The notes under the pieces are model-generated. The model was given only the letters and a program-made list of their open reading frames with translations. It did no database searches and was not told the DNA's origin. From NCBI RefSeq assembly GCF_014174165.1, contig NZ_JABEQN010000001.1:186001-250000 (forward strand): a stretch of 64,000 nucleotides of DNA, read 5' to 3'. The position numbers and the translations under genes are program-made. The DNA comes from Gluconacetobacter dulcium (GTDB lineage Bacteria > Pseudomonadota > Alphaproteobacteria > Acetobacterales > Acetobacteraceae). Positions 1 to 9,436 of the stretch are shown here, piece after piece. Position 1 is the first letter of the stretch, and each line of letters begins with the position of its first letter.

Positions 1-156
1 GAGCGGTTCCGGCGCGAGACAGACTTCATGATCACGCACTGGCGCGACGATCTGTTGAATGATCCGTATTACAATCCGAATTACACGCTGGAGAACCCGG
101 ACTGCACCCTAGCCTCCCCTCCCCGGCGCGAACGACGCTATCGCAAGCCCGGCTAA
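1..156 (+). CDS. glycosyltransferase family 2, C-terminal end only
   Basis: Frame 1 is open from the first base of the window to a TAA at 154-156. The 51 visible residues contain the DPYYNPN motif followed by a leucine, an alanine and PPR. That ending is typical of large bacterial GT2-type glycosyltransferases of O-antigen or surface glycan clusters. The catalytic part lies left of the window, so donor and acceptor cannot be told. The gene converges on the minus-strand glycan operon that ends at 190. A short GC-rich inverted repeat (GCCCGGC / GTCGGGC) spans the stop codon and might help end transcription, though no T-run follows. Confidence 0.75.
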   Translation, partial: ERFRRETDFMITHWRDDLLNDPYYNPNYTLENPDCTLASPPRRERRYRKPG

Positions 157-189
157 GTCGGGCGGCAGAGCGGCCGAATCCGGTACATG

Positions 190-2934
190 TCAATAGGATC
201 CCACGGCTTCCGCCAATGGAAGCGCCCTTGGCACCGGCACCCCCATTTTGATCAACGCGGCATGAAGCCCGTGCTGGGCGGCTTCATGAGAGAATTGCTG
301 CCGCGCCAGGGCAAGCGCACCGGCCGAAATCCTCTGCCATAGAACGTCGTCGGAGGTCAGCGCGCAGATCCTGTCGGCAAACATCTCGGGCGTATCCGCG
401 ATCAGGACATTCTCCCCGTCAACCAGATTCATGCCTTCCGCAGCAACGGCCGACAACACGCAGGGCAAACCGCTCGCCAGGCTGGATGCGACCTTGCCTT
501 TGGCACCGGCACCGACACGCAACGGCGCCACCGACGCGCGCAAGGTCTCGAACCATGCATGCAGGTCAACAACCGGCCCGAGATAGGTCACCCCCTCTTC
601 CGCTTTGGCAATACCGTCCGGAAGATTGGTGCCCACGATCGAAAAGGTCAGATCCGGGCATCTCCGACGGACAAGGGGCCAGATGTCGGTCAGGAACCAG
701 CGAACGGCATCCAGGTTCGGCTGATGAGCGAACCCTCCCACGAATCCGATTCCCTTGCGGGCCGAAAACGGCGCCGTCGGCGGGATGACATCGCGGACCA
801 GAGGCTGATGCAGGACCGGCGCGCGCGGAACGGATGCGGAGAGAATTTCCCGCTCGGTCTCCGACACGACGATTGTCAGATCGGCATGCCCGACCAGCCA
901 TTCCTCGCGGTCCCGCGTACGGTTCGCCGCTTCGATGGCTTCATCGCTTCCACTCAATCGCGCCACCCGCTGCTCGCGCAGAAAATGCAGGTCGACGGTA
1001 TTGAAGATGATCTTGGCGTCAGGACAATTATAACGAACAAGCTCGAACAGTACGCCCCCCCAGGTTACCCGCGTGAGGATGACCAGCGTGAAGATATCCC
1101 GATTATCCTCGATATATTTCCGGATATGGGCCAAGCCATTCTGCGGCAGCACCCTAACTCCCATGGCAACCAGCCCGTCGCGATACCGCCTATCCTGGAC
1201 CAGATCGCTCGCCACCGCATAGGCAACATCGAACCCCATCGAGATCAGGTTCCGTACCAGATTGACCGCATCCACCGAACCGGAATCCCGATCCGGCTCC
1301 GGCCACCGATCATCCACGATCAGAGCCACCGGCCCCCGCCGACCCGCCCATCTGGCCAGTTCCGCAGCTGGATCCTCGACGGGGGCCGGAAGCATTATCT
1401 GAGGTCCTACGGCCGCCAAACTGCGCCTTTGCCGGGCCTGCCGCCACTCCCGCCTGCGCCGAGGCAACTGCCCCGTCACCGTCCACCAACCGAGCTTCGT
1501 GCTCCGAACCATCAACTTGCGCAACGGCGCCGGGATCCGCCGGGCCAGCCGTATCAACACCGTGCAGGCCCGCCAGATATTGCTCGCCTGCAAGGCTTCA
1601 TTCTGCGCAATCAAATTGCTCCGCTGCTCTTGCAGGAGATGAACCTTGGCAATCAGAGCGCTATTTTCTTGCGAGATATGCAAGATCCGATTATCTGCCC
1701 GACTTTGCAACTCCTGAAGATCCGCGGCGCTCCGAGCGAGTTGCTCGGCCTGCTGCGCCTGCACGGCCTTCTCCGCGCCCAATTCCGTCCGAAGACGGTC
1801 GAGGGCCGCCTCGTGCAGTTCCCTCTGTTCGCGCAGGCGCGCCAGTTGTTCGCGCTCGCACGCCAGTTCCTCTTCATGCGTCATTTTTTTCACGTCGCGC
1901 TCGGCCTGCAAATGTTTAAACGCGGTTTCGTACGCCCTCACACTCCCGTCGAGCGGACGGAGCAGATACTGATCGATATGCGCATCGGTAAGCGCGAGGA
2001 TATTGGTGAAATAATCTTCGTCAAAAGCGCGATTCCTTTCCAGCGCATGCATCTCGCGGCCAATCCCCTGCGATGTCAGTTCGAACACGCGATATCCAAG
2101 CTCTTTCAGGAAGGCCATGAAATTATCCGGGGAAACGGAACTGACCCGTCTCAGCCAAGCGGGAAAGAATTCACTGACGATGATGGGCCGGTCACGCATG
2201 AGCAATGCGCGCCCTCCCCGCAGCACCAGCGCTTCGGCGCCTTCGACATCAATCTTGATCAGGTCGATCCGCCGATCCCACACCAGGCCATCGAGAACGA
2301 TGGCCGGAATATCCTCATCCAGACTGGCATCTTCAGGGACCGCGTCGGAGACCATGACAGCGTGGCCCGAATTGCGCTGGCGGCTGAACGTCGCCATGCT
2401 GACAGTGCCGGCATTGTCCGACAATGCCGCACAATGCAGGACACAGCGATCCTGAAAGCCGTTCGCTTCGACAGATGCACGCAGACGCTCGAAAATCGCA
2501 GGACGCGGCTCGAAAGCATAAACCCGACCGTCCGGTCCGACCTTATGGGCGCCCAATACCGTAAACCAGCCGATATGCGCGCCGATATCGACGAATGTTC
2601 CACCCTTATGCAGAATCGAGAGAATGAAACTGGTCTCCGCCGGCTCCCAGTTATCGGCAATAGCCCCAGCGGACACGCCTGCATCCATCAGGTCAACCCA
2701 GAGCCTGAGTCCGTCGCGGATCTCCGCACAGACCCATTGCGTGCTCCCCGCGGGGAACTCGCCCAGAAACGCTCTCCTGCGAAATTCCTGCGATGTTATC
2801 AGTCGAAGACCGAGCGCCTGCGGAGAGTCTTGCAACTCTTCATAGGCCCGCACCTCATGCGGAAGCGGCGCCCGGCCAAGCAGGGCTTGAAAAATCGTCT
2901 CAATCTGATTCATATCGGGCACGACAGCTATCAT
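190..2934 (-). CDS. FkbM-type methyltransferase / coiled coil / glycosyltransferase fusion
   Basis: The protein has 914 residues in three parts. Residues 1-60 resemble short glycan-enzyme N-terminal repeats (LLGR, then QEFRRR). Residues about 95-290 are an FkbM-family SAM methyltransferase, with the SAM-binding FVDIGAHIGWFT at 114-125 and the family's DVEGAE at 229-234. Residues 335-450 form a long, Glu/Arg/Gln-rich coiled coil. Residues 535-890 are a GT4-like glycosyltransferase domain with a late GAGAKGK-VASSLASGLP stretch. It is the last gene of the operon, 25 bp after the epimerase. By family analogy it would O-methylate a sugar and add or extend a glycan, the two activities being held apart by the coil. 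The substrate is unknown. A long open frame on the opposite strand (559-3075) is a shadow. Confidence 0.85.
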   Translation of the reverse strand: MIAVVPDMNQIETIFQALLGRAPLPHEVRAYEELQDSPQALGLRLITSQEFRRRAFLGEFPAGSTQWVCAEIRDGLRLWVDLMDAGVSAGAIADNWEPAETSFILSILHKGGTFVDIGAHIGWFTVLGAHKVGPDGRVYAFEPRPAIFERLRASVEANGFQDRCVLHCAALSDNAGTVSMATFSRQRNSGHAVMVSDAVPEDASLDEDIPAIVLDGLVWDRRIDLIKIDVEGAEALVLRGGRALLMRDRPIIVSEFFPAWLRRVSSVSPDNFMAFLKELGYRVFELTSQGIGREMHALERNRAFDEDYFTNILALTDAHIDQYLLRPLDGSVRAYETAFKHLQAERDVKKMTHEEELACEREQLARLREQRELHEAALDRLRTELGAEKAVQAQQAEQLARSAADLQELQSRADNRILHISQENSALIAKVHLLQEQRSNLIAQNEALQASNIWRACTVLIRLARRIPAPLRKLMVRSTKLGWWTVTGQLPRRRREWRQARQRRSLAAVGPQIMLPAPVEDPAAELARWAGRRGPVALIVDDRWPEPDRDSGSVDAVNLVRNLISMGFDVAYAVASDLVQDRRYRDGLVAMGVRVLPQNGLAHIRKYIEDNRDIFTLVILTRVTWGGVLFELVRYNCPDAKIIFNTVDLHFLREQRVARLSGSDEAIEAANRTRDREEWLVGHADLTIVVSETEREILSASVPRAPVLHQPLVRDVIPPTAPFSARKGIGFVGGFAHQPNLDAVRWFLTDIWPLVRRRCPDLTFSIVGTNLPDGIAKAEEGVTYLGPVVDLHAWFETLRASVAPLRVGAGAKGKVASSLASGLPCVLSAVAAEGMNLVDGENVLIADTPEMFADRICALTSDDVLWQRISAGALALARQQFSHEAAQHGLHAALIKMGVPVPRALPLAEAVGSY

Positions 2935-2959
2935 TCCTCAATGAACGACAAATCGACGG

Positions 2960-3907
2960 TCACACCGTCTGCGAGGTCTTCAGCCACTCGGCCGTACTAC
3001 GGAGCGACTCTGCCCAATCGGCCGTCGGCGCCCATGCCAGTTCCTGACGGGCAAGGGCGATATCCAGCACATTGACCGGCACGTCGCTCGGACGCCCCTG
3101 CCGATAGATCCTATGGGGCGCGTCCACACCGATCGCCTGCCCAACGGAGGCGACGATTTCGTTGACGCTTCGGCCGATCCCAGATCCGATATTGAAAATA
3201 CCAGTCGGCCCATCGTAATCCGCGGCGGCAATAAAGGCCGATATCACGTCGTCGATATAGATGAAATCGCGAATGACCGTTCCGTCGCCCCAGATCTCGA
3301 TCGGCCTGCCCGCGAAGATGCTCGCGATCGCAGCGGCGATAATCCCCTGTCGCCTGCCAGGGTCCTGATAGGGACCAAATGGATTGGCAATCCGCAGAGC
3401 AACGGACTCCAGGCCGTGAAGATATTTGTAAAGATAAAGAAATTTCTCGATGGTCAGCTTGGCGATGCCGTAAGCCGAGATCGGAAAGGTCTCCATGGTC
3501 TCGCCGATCGGAATGGATTTCGGAATACCATAGACGGTACCGCCCGAGGACGCGAACACCACCTTGCGAACACCCGACATCCGGCAGAGATCGAGCAGAT
3601 GGATCGTGCGATTGACGCTGCCCAGGATCTCGGCTTCGGGATTCCTGTTCGCGCTTTCAGGCAGGGTTCCGCCAATCAGGTGAAAGACATAATCGCAGCC
3701 ATCAACGGCACGGGCCAGGGCAAGATCGTCGGAAAAATCGTGCCCCCACCAGTCGAAGCGCGGATCGGGATCGCGTAAGCGTGGCCGCCGCCCGTACGCA
3801 CGGGCCAATGCCCCTTCCGCCACCAGCCTGTCGGAAAGCGCCTGACCGATGAATCCGCCGGCACCCAGAACCAGGCAACTCCGACCGGCCAACGTCACGG
3901 CCCTCAT
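2960..3907 (-). CDS. NAD-dependent sugar epimerase/dehydratase (extended SDR)
   Basis: This 315-residue protein has the Rossmann GAGGFIG motif at residues 15-21, a catalytic Ser in the SSGGTVYG stretch (120-127) and the catalytic pair Tyr146/Lys150 in YGIAK. It matches extended short-chain dehydrogenases that act on nucleotide sugars (UDP-glucose 4-epimerase-like). The start ATG overlaps the stop of the upstream glycosyltransferase by 4 bp, so the two are translationally coupled. It probably makes the nucleotide sugar used by the operon's glycosyltransferases. The exact reaction (4-epimerase, 4,6-dehydratase or reductase) cannot be assigned from motifs alone. Confidence 0.88.
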   Translation of the reverse strand: MRAVTLAGRSCLVLGAGGFIGQALSDRLVAEGALARAYGRRPRLRDPDPRFDWWGHDFSDDLALARAVDGCDYVFHLIGGTLPESANRNPEAEILGSVNRTIHLLDLCRMSGVRKVVFASSGGTVYGIPKSIPIGETMETFPISAYGIAKLTIEKFLYLYKYLHGLESVALRIANPFGPYQDPGRRQGIIAAAIASIFAGRPIEIWGDGTVIRDFIYIDDVISAFIAAADYDGPTGIFNIGSGIGRSVNEIVASVGQAIGVDAPHRIYRQGRPSDVPVNVLDIALARQELAWAPTADWAESLRSTAEWLKTSQTV

Positions 3908-5127
3908 CCCTGACTCTGCCTGATAAGATAATCTTCCATCTGGCCGACCATCCGTGCCACGGTGAATTGCGCCGCCACGTCCCTCCCCGCCCGAGATATC
4001 CGTTCGCGCAATTCGCCGTCATCCGCCAGCAATGTAATCTTGGCGGCCAGATCGCTGGCGTCTCCCGGCGCGAAAAGCAGTCCGGTCTCCTTATCCTCCA
4101 CGATCTCGACATTCCCCCCGACGGCGGACGCCACGATCGGAATCCCCGACGCCATGGCATGGATAAGCGTCAACGAGAACGGTTCGTAGAGCGAGGGAAA
4201 CACGTAGACATCATGCCGGTCGAACAGGTCGGGAAGCTCGGCCTCGGCAACCGGCGGCAGGAATACGACCCGTTCCGCCAGTCCCAGTTTCGCGATCAGG
4301 GAGGTCAATTGGGCAAGGTAAGCCTCATCCGTCGCGTCCCCGACGATGTTCAGGACAAAGGATCGCTGCCCGGAGACTGAACGCCGATCGAGTTCCGCCA
4401 GGGCTTCGATCGCGGTATGCACCCCCTTCAGCCGGACAAGGCGGCCGGCGAATAGCAACCGGATCGGATTGTCGCCACACTCCCGGCGGGGCTTGCGTTC
4501 ACGGGCGAGCGGCGCCGTCAGGTCGACGCCGTTATGAATGACTGTCGCGTCCCGAAAGCCAAGTCCGGCGGCGGTATAAAGATCCTGCATCGAGCGAGCG
4601 CCAAAAATCGCCGAAACCTTCAACTTGTGAACGGGCTCGACCGGAACCAGACCGCCACCCGGCCTGTCACCATAAACCTGACGCTGGAAATAGGTGCCTA
4701 TGAAATCCCGCGCCATCATCTCGGCAAGCCAGTTGTCGGTCAGCATGCAGACAACCGGCACACCGAGACGTTCGATCACATGGAAATACTCTCTATGAAG
4801 ACCGTAGAGATTCCAGGCAAACACAACATCGGGGCGCAGCCGTTCAACCATTTCCTGGGTCACGACCGCATTGTCGTCGGAGATAACCTGACGACGCAGA
4901 TCCCCTTTGGCAAAAGGGTGATAGATAGTGTCGCCACAGAGCAACCGCAGCCCCTGACTGACAGGCATTTCATCAGAGACGGGTAGCCTGCCGCCATAGC
5001 AGCTCGTCAGAATATGCACCTCGTGCCCAAGCCGCGCCATCAAACCGGCTACGCGGGCGCAGAGGACTTCGTAGCCCCCGATCTGGTTCGGGGGGAAAAG
5101 ATTACTGACAAAGAGAATTTTCATCAT
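3904..5127 (-). CDS. glycosyltransferase family 4 (GT-B fold)
   Basis: The 407-residue protein begins with the GT4 N-terminal pattern (MKILFVSNLFPPNQIGGYE), has an acceptor-side domain to about residue 190 and a donor-binding domain with RLVRLKG near 240. The usual E-x7-E motif appears as EPFSLTLIH: the first Glu (315) is present but the second is His323. That substitution occurs in some GT4 branches and may change donor handling. It overlaps both neighbours by 4 bp, so it is an internal gene of the operon. It likely adds a hexose to a lipid-linked or surface glycan; donor and acceptor are unknown. Confidence 0.9.
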   Translation of the reverse strand: MMKILFVSNLFPPNQIGGYEVLCARVAGLMARLGHEVHILTSCYGGRLPVSDEMPVSQGLRLLCGDTIYHPFAKGDLRRQVISDDNAVVTQEMVERLRPDVVFAWNLYGLHREYFHVIERLGVPVVCMLTDNWLAEMMARDFIGTYFQRQVYGDRPGGGLVPVEPVHKLKVSAIFGARSMQDLYTAAGLGFRDATVIHNGVDLTAPLARERKPRRECGDNPIRLLFAGRLVRLKGVHTAIEALAELDRRSVSGQRSFVLNIVGDATDEAYLAQLTSLIAKLGLAERVVFLPPVAEAELPDLFDRHDVYVFPSLYEPFSLTLIHAMASGIPIVASAVGGNVEIVEDKETGLLFAPGDASDLAAKITLLADDGELRERISRAGRDVAAQFTVARMVGQMEDYLIRQSQG

Positions 5128-6044
5128 ACCGCCAACAGCAGCTTCGATTTCGTGACCGAATCGGCAAGCAGGTCACTGGTGGCCAGCGAGGCGGAGGGAT
5201 GAGCATCGAAATAGCGAAGGCATTCACGCGCCGCCCTAGTCAGATCGTGCGTCTCCAGAATCTGCCAAGCCAGCTGGATTCGTTCAACATTCCGCGACCC
5301 GTTGCGCAACAGGCTCCAAAGAAAGAATGACGCCACCATAGCCCAGTCGACACGGACGCTGGCATGGTTTTCCTTGATCGTGTTGGTTTCATGCACCCGA
5401 TAGGCCATGAGCGCCCGGTCGATGAAACCGATCCGACGACCGTTAAGCGTCAGCCGCAGACCGAAATCCAGATCATGAGCGTATCTGAGGTCCGCGAAGC
5501 CGCCCAGTTCATCGAACACACGACGCCTGATGACGAAATTCGATGTCGTCATCAGAATATTGGCATCCATCAGCGCCAGACCAAGATCTCGGCGCTCGAT
5601 GAATCTATCCCGCACCTTTTCATACCAGGCGTTGCGAATCTCGACACTGTCATCATTGATGAACGAGAGGCCGCTGGCCGCAAGATCCAACCCCACATCC
5701 AGGTCCAGTGCCCTGACAAGGCGATCAAGCCGACCCGGTGCCCAGACATCATCCGAATTCAGAATGGCCACAAACTCGGCGCTTGCCATCTGCACCCCCC
5801 GGTTCAGGGTTACAGCGGCACCGGAATTGTTCTGGCTGGATATCCGGATCCGAGGGTTGCCGATCGCAAATTGCCGCGCGATGCGCAGCGAGTCATCTTT
5901 CGAGCCATCATCAATAACAATAACCTCTTTAACGATATTTCCTTGGTCAATCACGCTCTGAAGCGCACCCACAATGTATGAATCATGATTGTACAAGGGA
6001 ACAACGACAGAAACCCTCCCTTCATTTTCTCTTCCCGATGACAA
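5124..6044 (-). CDS. glycosyltransferase family 2 (GT-A fold), first gene of glycan operon
   Basis: This 306-residue enzyme has a single GT-A domain: VSVVVPLYNH at residues 11-20, IDDGS at 44-48 (nucleotide binding) and the metal-binding NSDD at 96-99. A C-terminal helical part follows. The start at 6044 is supported by a strong Shine-Dalgarno (GGGAGGGG about 9 nt upstream on the minus strand). It is the first gene of the operon GT2, GT4, epimerase, FkbM-GT, linked by 4-bp overlaps. An AT-rich stretch just upstream (about 6060-6125) probably carries the promoter. Role: transfer of a sugar from a nucleotide donor in surface polysaccharide or glycoconjugate synthesis. Confidence 0.9.
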   Translation of the reverse strand: MSSGRENEGRVSVVVPLYNHDSYIVGALQSVIDQGNIVKEVIVIDDGSKDDSLRIARQFAIGNPRIRISSQNNSGAAVTLNRGVQMASAEFVAILNSDDVWAPGRLDRLVRALDLDVGLDLAASGLSFINDDSVEIRNAWYEKVRDRFIERRDLGLALMDANILMTTSNFVIRRRVFDELGGFADLRYAHDLDFGLRLTLNGRRIGFIDRALMAYRVHETNTIKENHASVRVDWAMVASFFLWSLLRNGSRNVERIQLAWQILETHDLTRAARECLRYFDAHPSASLATSDLLADSVTKSKLLLAV

Positions 6045-6344
6045 ATTCCCCTCCCGGAAGATATATTATTGTCTTTTTATTTTCAAATACTTCTAAACCG
6101 CCACCAACAAGCATTCTCGTCCAGGTTCCGAGACACTGGCAGATCATTCCTCACTCCACGAAAGACCAATCATTTCCGCTCTGGGGATATGAAACGCTTA
6201 TGTGCCGCAGACGATCCACTTCATCACACATCTCATGAAAATTTTTACCGGGGCGATGCCCCCGTCCCCGTAATGCGCGCAGCGACCACGCCGCGCACGT
6301 ACATGGTGCCGGTCAGGTCCGGATGCGAGTCTGGATGCAAGAGG
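6045..6344. other. intergenic space, AT-rich promoter region of glycan operon
   Basis: These 300 bp separate the start of the glycan operon (6044) from the 3' end of the diguanylate cyclase gene (6345), both on the minus strand. The stretch 6060-6125 is clearly richer in A and T than its surroundings and lies directly upstream of the GT2 start, as expected for a promoter. No convincing gene, terminator hairpin or -35/-10 pair was identified. Short open frames on both strands show no family features. Confidence 0.45.
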
Positions 6345-7562
6345 TCAGGCTTGGCCGTTCGGAGCGGCAGCCACCGAATCCAGGTCCGCGGATAGGCTTT
6401 CCCCGGCTTCGATGGTCCTGCGACAAACCCGGACAGGCATGAAAACGGTGGAATTGCCCTCTGCAACCGCCTCTTCCACGCGATTACGCCCCTGCTGCTT
6501 GGCGCGATAGAGAGCGGCGTCCGCCAGCGCCATCTGTTCACCGAGCGACCGGTCGGGAATCGTGGCACAGGCATAGCCGACGCTGACCGTCGCCAGCAGG
6601 TCATCGGACAGGGGCGTCCTCTCGAAGGCCAAGCGTACCCGCTCGGCCAGCATGCCCAACTGATCCTCGGACAGGCCACTGACCGCCGCCGCGAACTCCT
6701 CGCCGCCGATCCGCCCGAAAACGGCCTCGCGATCCATGACCGCCGTCGCCACGGTGCCGAAATGCCTGATCACAGAATCACCTGTCGCATGACCGAACGT
6801 ATCGTTGATACGCTTGAAATGATCGATATCGAACAGCAGCATGCCCCGCTGCGGCACATGTTCCGCCATCTGCCAGAACCCCCGCCGGTTCAGCAAGCCG
6901 GTCATGTCATCCCGCAGGGCCGCCGCCCGCGCCTCGAGAACCGCCCGTTCAGCAACCAGGGTCAGCATCAGGCCGGGCCAAAGAACCACATAGGTCAGCA
7001 TCTCGAAAGGAATGGTCGCCATCATGAGGGGCACCCAAAGCGCCAGCGACGGCAACGCCACCAGAAGCCCCCGAGCAACACAGCTCAGAACATGCAACCC
7101 CGATACAATGATCAGCATCTGATGCGAGCGGGTTTCGCGCGGAAGCCGGATCAGTTGTCGGAGCGCCAGCACCACCAGCGTGATCGCCATCACCATAGCG
7201 ATTTCCACACGCACGCCAAGCGAATGCCGGAATTGCGGCAACGCGCAAAAAGTCAGCCAGATCAGAACCGGGGCAGCAAGTCCGCAGCGCGAGACAGACT
7301 TGCCATTAAGTTGCGCCACGGCCTGCCAGAACATGGCCAGGGCGAACATCAGGGCTCCGTTCCCGAACGAAATGGCGATAAAATCCGGAACCGCCGGACG
7401 CATCACCACCAGCGGAATGCCAACCCCCGCGGCGAACGTCCCCATCTCAACCAGAAGCAGCGCCGGGTCCCGCCGATAGTGACGGGCAACCTGGCAGAGA
7501 AACCCGATCAGCAGACAGACAAGCGCGATGGATGGACCGGTCGGAAGCGTGGAGACGGGCAT
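6345..7562 (-). CDS. membrane-bound diguanylate cyclase (GGDEF domain)
   Basis: The 405-residue protein starts with about six hydrophobic segments (residues 8-205) with no obvious periplasmic sensor domain, followed by a GGDEF domain. The DMTGLLNRRGF entry motif is near 223-233 and the active-site loop is GGEEF at 286-290. That is a catalytically competent variant, so it should make c-di-GMP from two GTP at the inner face of the membrane. The product-inhibition I-site (RxxD, ending five residues before GGEEF) is absent: the position reads DREA. The C-terminal tail of about 50 residues is low in structure. c-di-GMP usually shifts cells between motility and attachment, fitting its place beside glycan and flagellar genes, but no direct link is visible. 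Confidence 0.92.
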   Translation of the reverse strand: MPVSTLPTGPSIALVCLLIGFLCQVARHYRRDPALLLVEMGTFAAGVGIPLVVMRPAVPDFIAISFGNGALMFALAMFWQAVAQLNGKSVSRCGLAAPVLIWLTFCALPQFRHSLGVRVEIAMVMAITLVVLALRQLIRLPRETRSHQMLIIVSGLHVLSCVARGLLVALPSLALWVPLMMATIPFEMLTYVVLWPGLMLTLVAERAVLEARAAALRDDMTGLLNRRGFWQMAEHVPQRGMLLFDIDHFKRINDTFGHATGDSVIRHFGTVATAVMDREAVFGRIGGEEFAAAVSGLSEDQLGMLAERVRLAFERTPLSDDLLATVSVGYACATIPDRSLGEQMALADAALYRAKQQGRNRVEEAVAEGNSTVFMPVRVCRRTIEAGESLSADLDSVAAAPNGQA

Positions 7563-7655
7563 GAAGAACGGCTATCCTGATCCATTCGAAACGTCACCAT
7601 ACCCCGATCCGCCCGCTCCTTCTATATGATGTCCGATGGTCGGCGCCTTGCCGGC

Positions 7656-8978
7656 TCATCCCGCCGGATGGATATCGTCCAGCCGGTCCAGCCGCCGCAG
7701 GCCGGGGAATAGCCTCATCCACAGCAGCGTGACCGCAATCGTGCCGACACCGCCCAGCACCACGGCCTCCACCGGACCGATCAGGCTGGCCAGCATGCCG
7801 CTCTCGAACTCGCCCAACTGGTTCGACGACCCGATGAACAGCATGTTCACCGCCGAAACCCGGCCCCGCATTTCGTCAGGCGTGCGCAATTGCACCAGCG
7901 CGCCACGAACCACCACGCTGATCACGTCCGCCCCTCCCAGCACTGCCAGGGCCACCACCGACACCACCAGCGAACGGGACAGACCAAACACGATCGTCGC
8001 GACACCGAAAACGGCGACGGCAGCGAACATCGCCTCGCCTGCCCGGCGCTTCAACGGCCAGCGTGCAAAGATCAGGGCGACCAGCAGCGCCCCAAGCGCC
8101 GGCGCCATCCGCAGGATACCCAATCCGGTCGGCCCGGCGTGCAGAATGGAATCGGCGTAGAGCGGCAGCATCGCGGTCGCCCCACCCAGCAATACCGCGA
8201 ACAGGTCGAGCGAGATCGCCCCCATCATCTCAGGATGAGCCCGGATGAAATGAAGCCCTCCCAAGACCGTTTCCAGCGTCATGGGCCGCCGCACCCGCGT
8301 CGGTGCCTCCAGCCGCATACCAAGCGTCGCCACCGACGCCAGCCCGAACCCGACCACGCAGACGCTGTAGCAGATCCCTGCCCCAACACCGTACAACAGA
8401 CCGCCCACCGATGGCCCCATGATCGACGCCACCTGAAACAACGAAGACGACAGCGCGGCCGCGCGCGCAAACAGTGCCGGAGGCACCAGCGCCGGCAGGA
8501 ACGTCTGCTGGCTAGGCATCTCGAACGCCCGGGCGGTTCCGAACAGCGCGACCATGCCGTAGATCATGCCAGGCGTCAGCCAGCCGCCGAACGACCCGAT
8601 CGCCATGATGAACGCCCCGCAGGCTTCGAGCATCTGGCAGGTCGCGGTAATGAAGCGTCGGTCGAAATGGTCGGCAACATGCCCGGCAAGCAGAGTAAAG
8701 CAGAACATCGGCAAAAACTGCGCCAGACCGACCCACCCCAGCGCACTCGCGCTATGGGTCAACATGTAGATCTGCCATCCGACCGCCACGGCCTGAACCT
8801 GCGAAGAGAACGAGGACAGGGTCCGGGCCGTCAGAAAAACGGCGAAACCCCGATGGCTGAACAGGCGCGCCGGCGGTTGCATGGGGGCGGCGGATGGCGC
8901 CCGCGATTCGTCCGCCCGGTCCGAGTGATCTGGCATGGTGGACGAACAATAGCCCGATGACGGATTTTTGCCATCCAC
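7656..8978 (-). CDS. MFS transporter of the EntS/MFS_3 type
   Basis: This 440-residue protein has about 12 hydrophobic segments beginning near residue 45 (FSHRGFAVFLTARTLSSF). It carries the signature loops of EntS-like exporters (VGWQIYMLTHSASALGWVGLAQFLP, then GHVADHFDRR). Known relatives export siderophores or drugs; the substrate here is unknown. The start could be ATG 8978 or the internal ATG 8936 (residue 15); neither has a strong ribosome site, and 8978 is kept as the longer choice. It stands alone, 93 bp upstream of the diguanylate cyclase on the same strand and divergent from csaA. Confidence 0.85.
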   Translation of the reverse strand: MDGKNPSSGYCSSTMPDHSDRADESRAPSAAPMQPPARLFSHRGFAVFLTARTLSSFSSQVQAVAVGWQIYMLTHSASALGWVGLAQFLPMFCFTLLAGHVADHFDRRFITATCQMLEACGAFIMAIGSFGGWLTPGMIYGMVALFGTARAFEMPSQQTFLPALVPPALFARAAALSSSLFQVASIMGPSVGGLLYGVGAGICYSVCVVGFGLASVATLGMRLEAPTRVRRPMTLETVLGGLHFIRAHPEMMGAISLDLFAVLLGGATAMLPLYADSILHAGPTGLGILRMAPALGALLVALIFARWPLKRRAGEAMFAAVAVFGVATIVFGLSRSLVVSVVALAVLGGADVISVVVRGALVQLRTPDEMRGRVSAVNMLFIGSSNQLGEFESGMLASLIGPVEAVVLGGVGTIAVTLLWMRLFPGLRRLDRLDDIHPAG

Positions 8979-9070
8979 TGTCTCTCGTGCGTGCCATCAC
9001 ACCCCGATCATCAAACATCTACGGCCGCAGGTGGTTTGCAAATCCGCTGCCGCACGGGCAAAACCGTTCC

Positions 9071-9436
9071 ATGACAGAGACCGTCCCATCCGCGCCACTT
9101 CCCCCCACGGATTTCGAGACCTTCGCACGCCTCGACATCCGCGTGGGCACCATCGTGGAGGCCCGCCCCTTTCCCGCAGCCCGCAAGCCGGCCTATCAGT
9201 TATGGATCGATTTCGGGCCGCAGATCGGCGTGAAGCGCTCGTCGGCCCAGATCACCGTCCATTACACGCCCGATACATTGATCGGACGGCAGGTCTGCGC
9301 CGTGGTCAACTTCCCGGCGCGCCAGATCGGCCCGTTCCTGAGTGAAGTCCTGACCCTGGGCATGCCCGACACGAAGGGCGACGTCGTCCTGATCAGACCC
9401 GACCTGACCGTGCCAGATGGAGGAAAGCTGTTCTGA
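9071..9436 (+). CDS. csaA: CsaA-like tRNA-binding protein
   Basis: The 121-residue protein is a single tRNA-binding OB fold. FETFARLDIRVGTIVEA near the N-terminus and the NFPARQIGPFLSEVLTLG segment are hallmarks of CsaA, the stand-alone relative of the MetRS C-terminal domain. In Bacillus, CsaA has been described as an export-related chaperone that binds tRNA. The ATG at 9071 gives the normal family length; the open frame extends further upstream without a credible start. Its stop overlaps the next start (TGATG), so it is probably co-translated with gpt. Confidence 0.9.
   Translation: MTETVPSAPLPPTDFETFARLDIRVGTIVEARPFPAARKPAYQLWIDFGPQIGVKRSSAQITVHYTPDTLIGRQVCAVVNFPARQIGPFLSEVLTLGMPDTKGDVVLIRPDLTVPDGGKLF

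Noticed and set aside
559-3075. 838-codon open frame opposite the FkbM/glycosyltransferase gene
   Set aside because: It is a GC-driven antisense shadow: no domain, motif or ribosome site, and the minus-strand protein has clear family features throughout.
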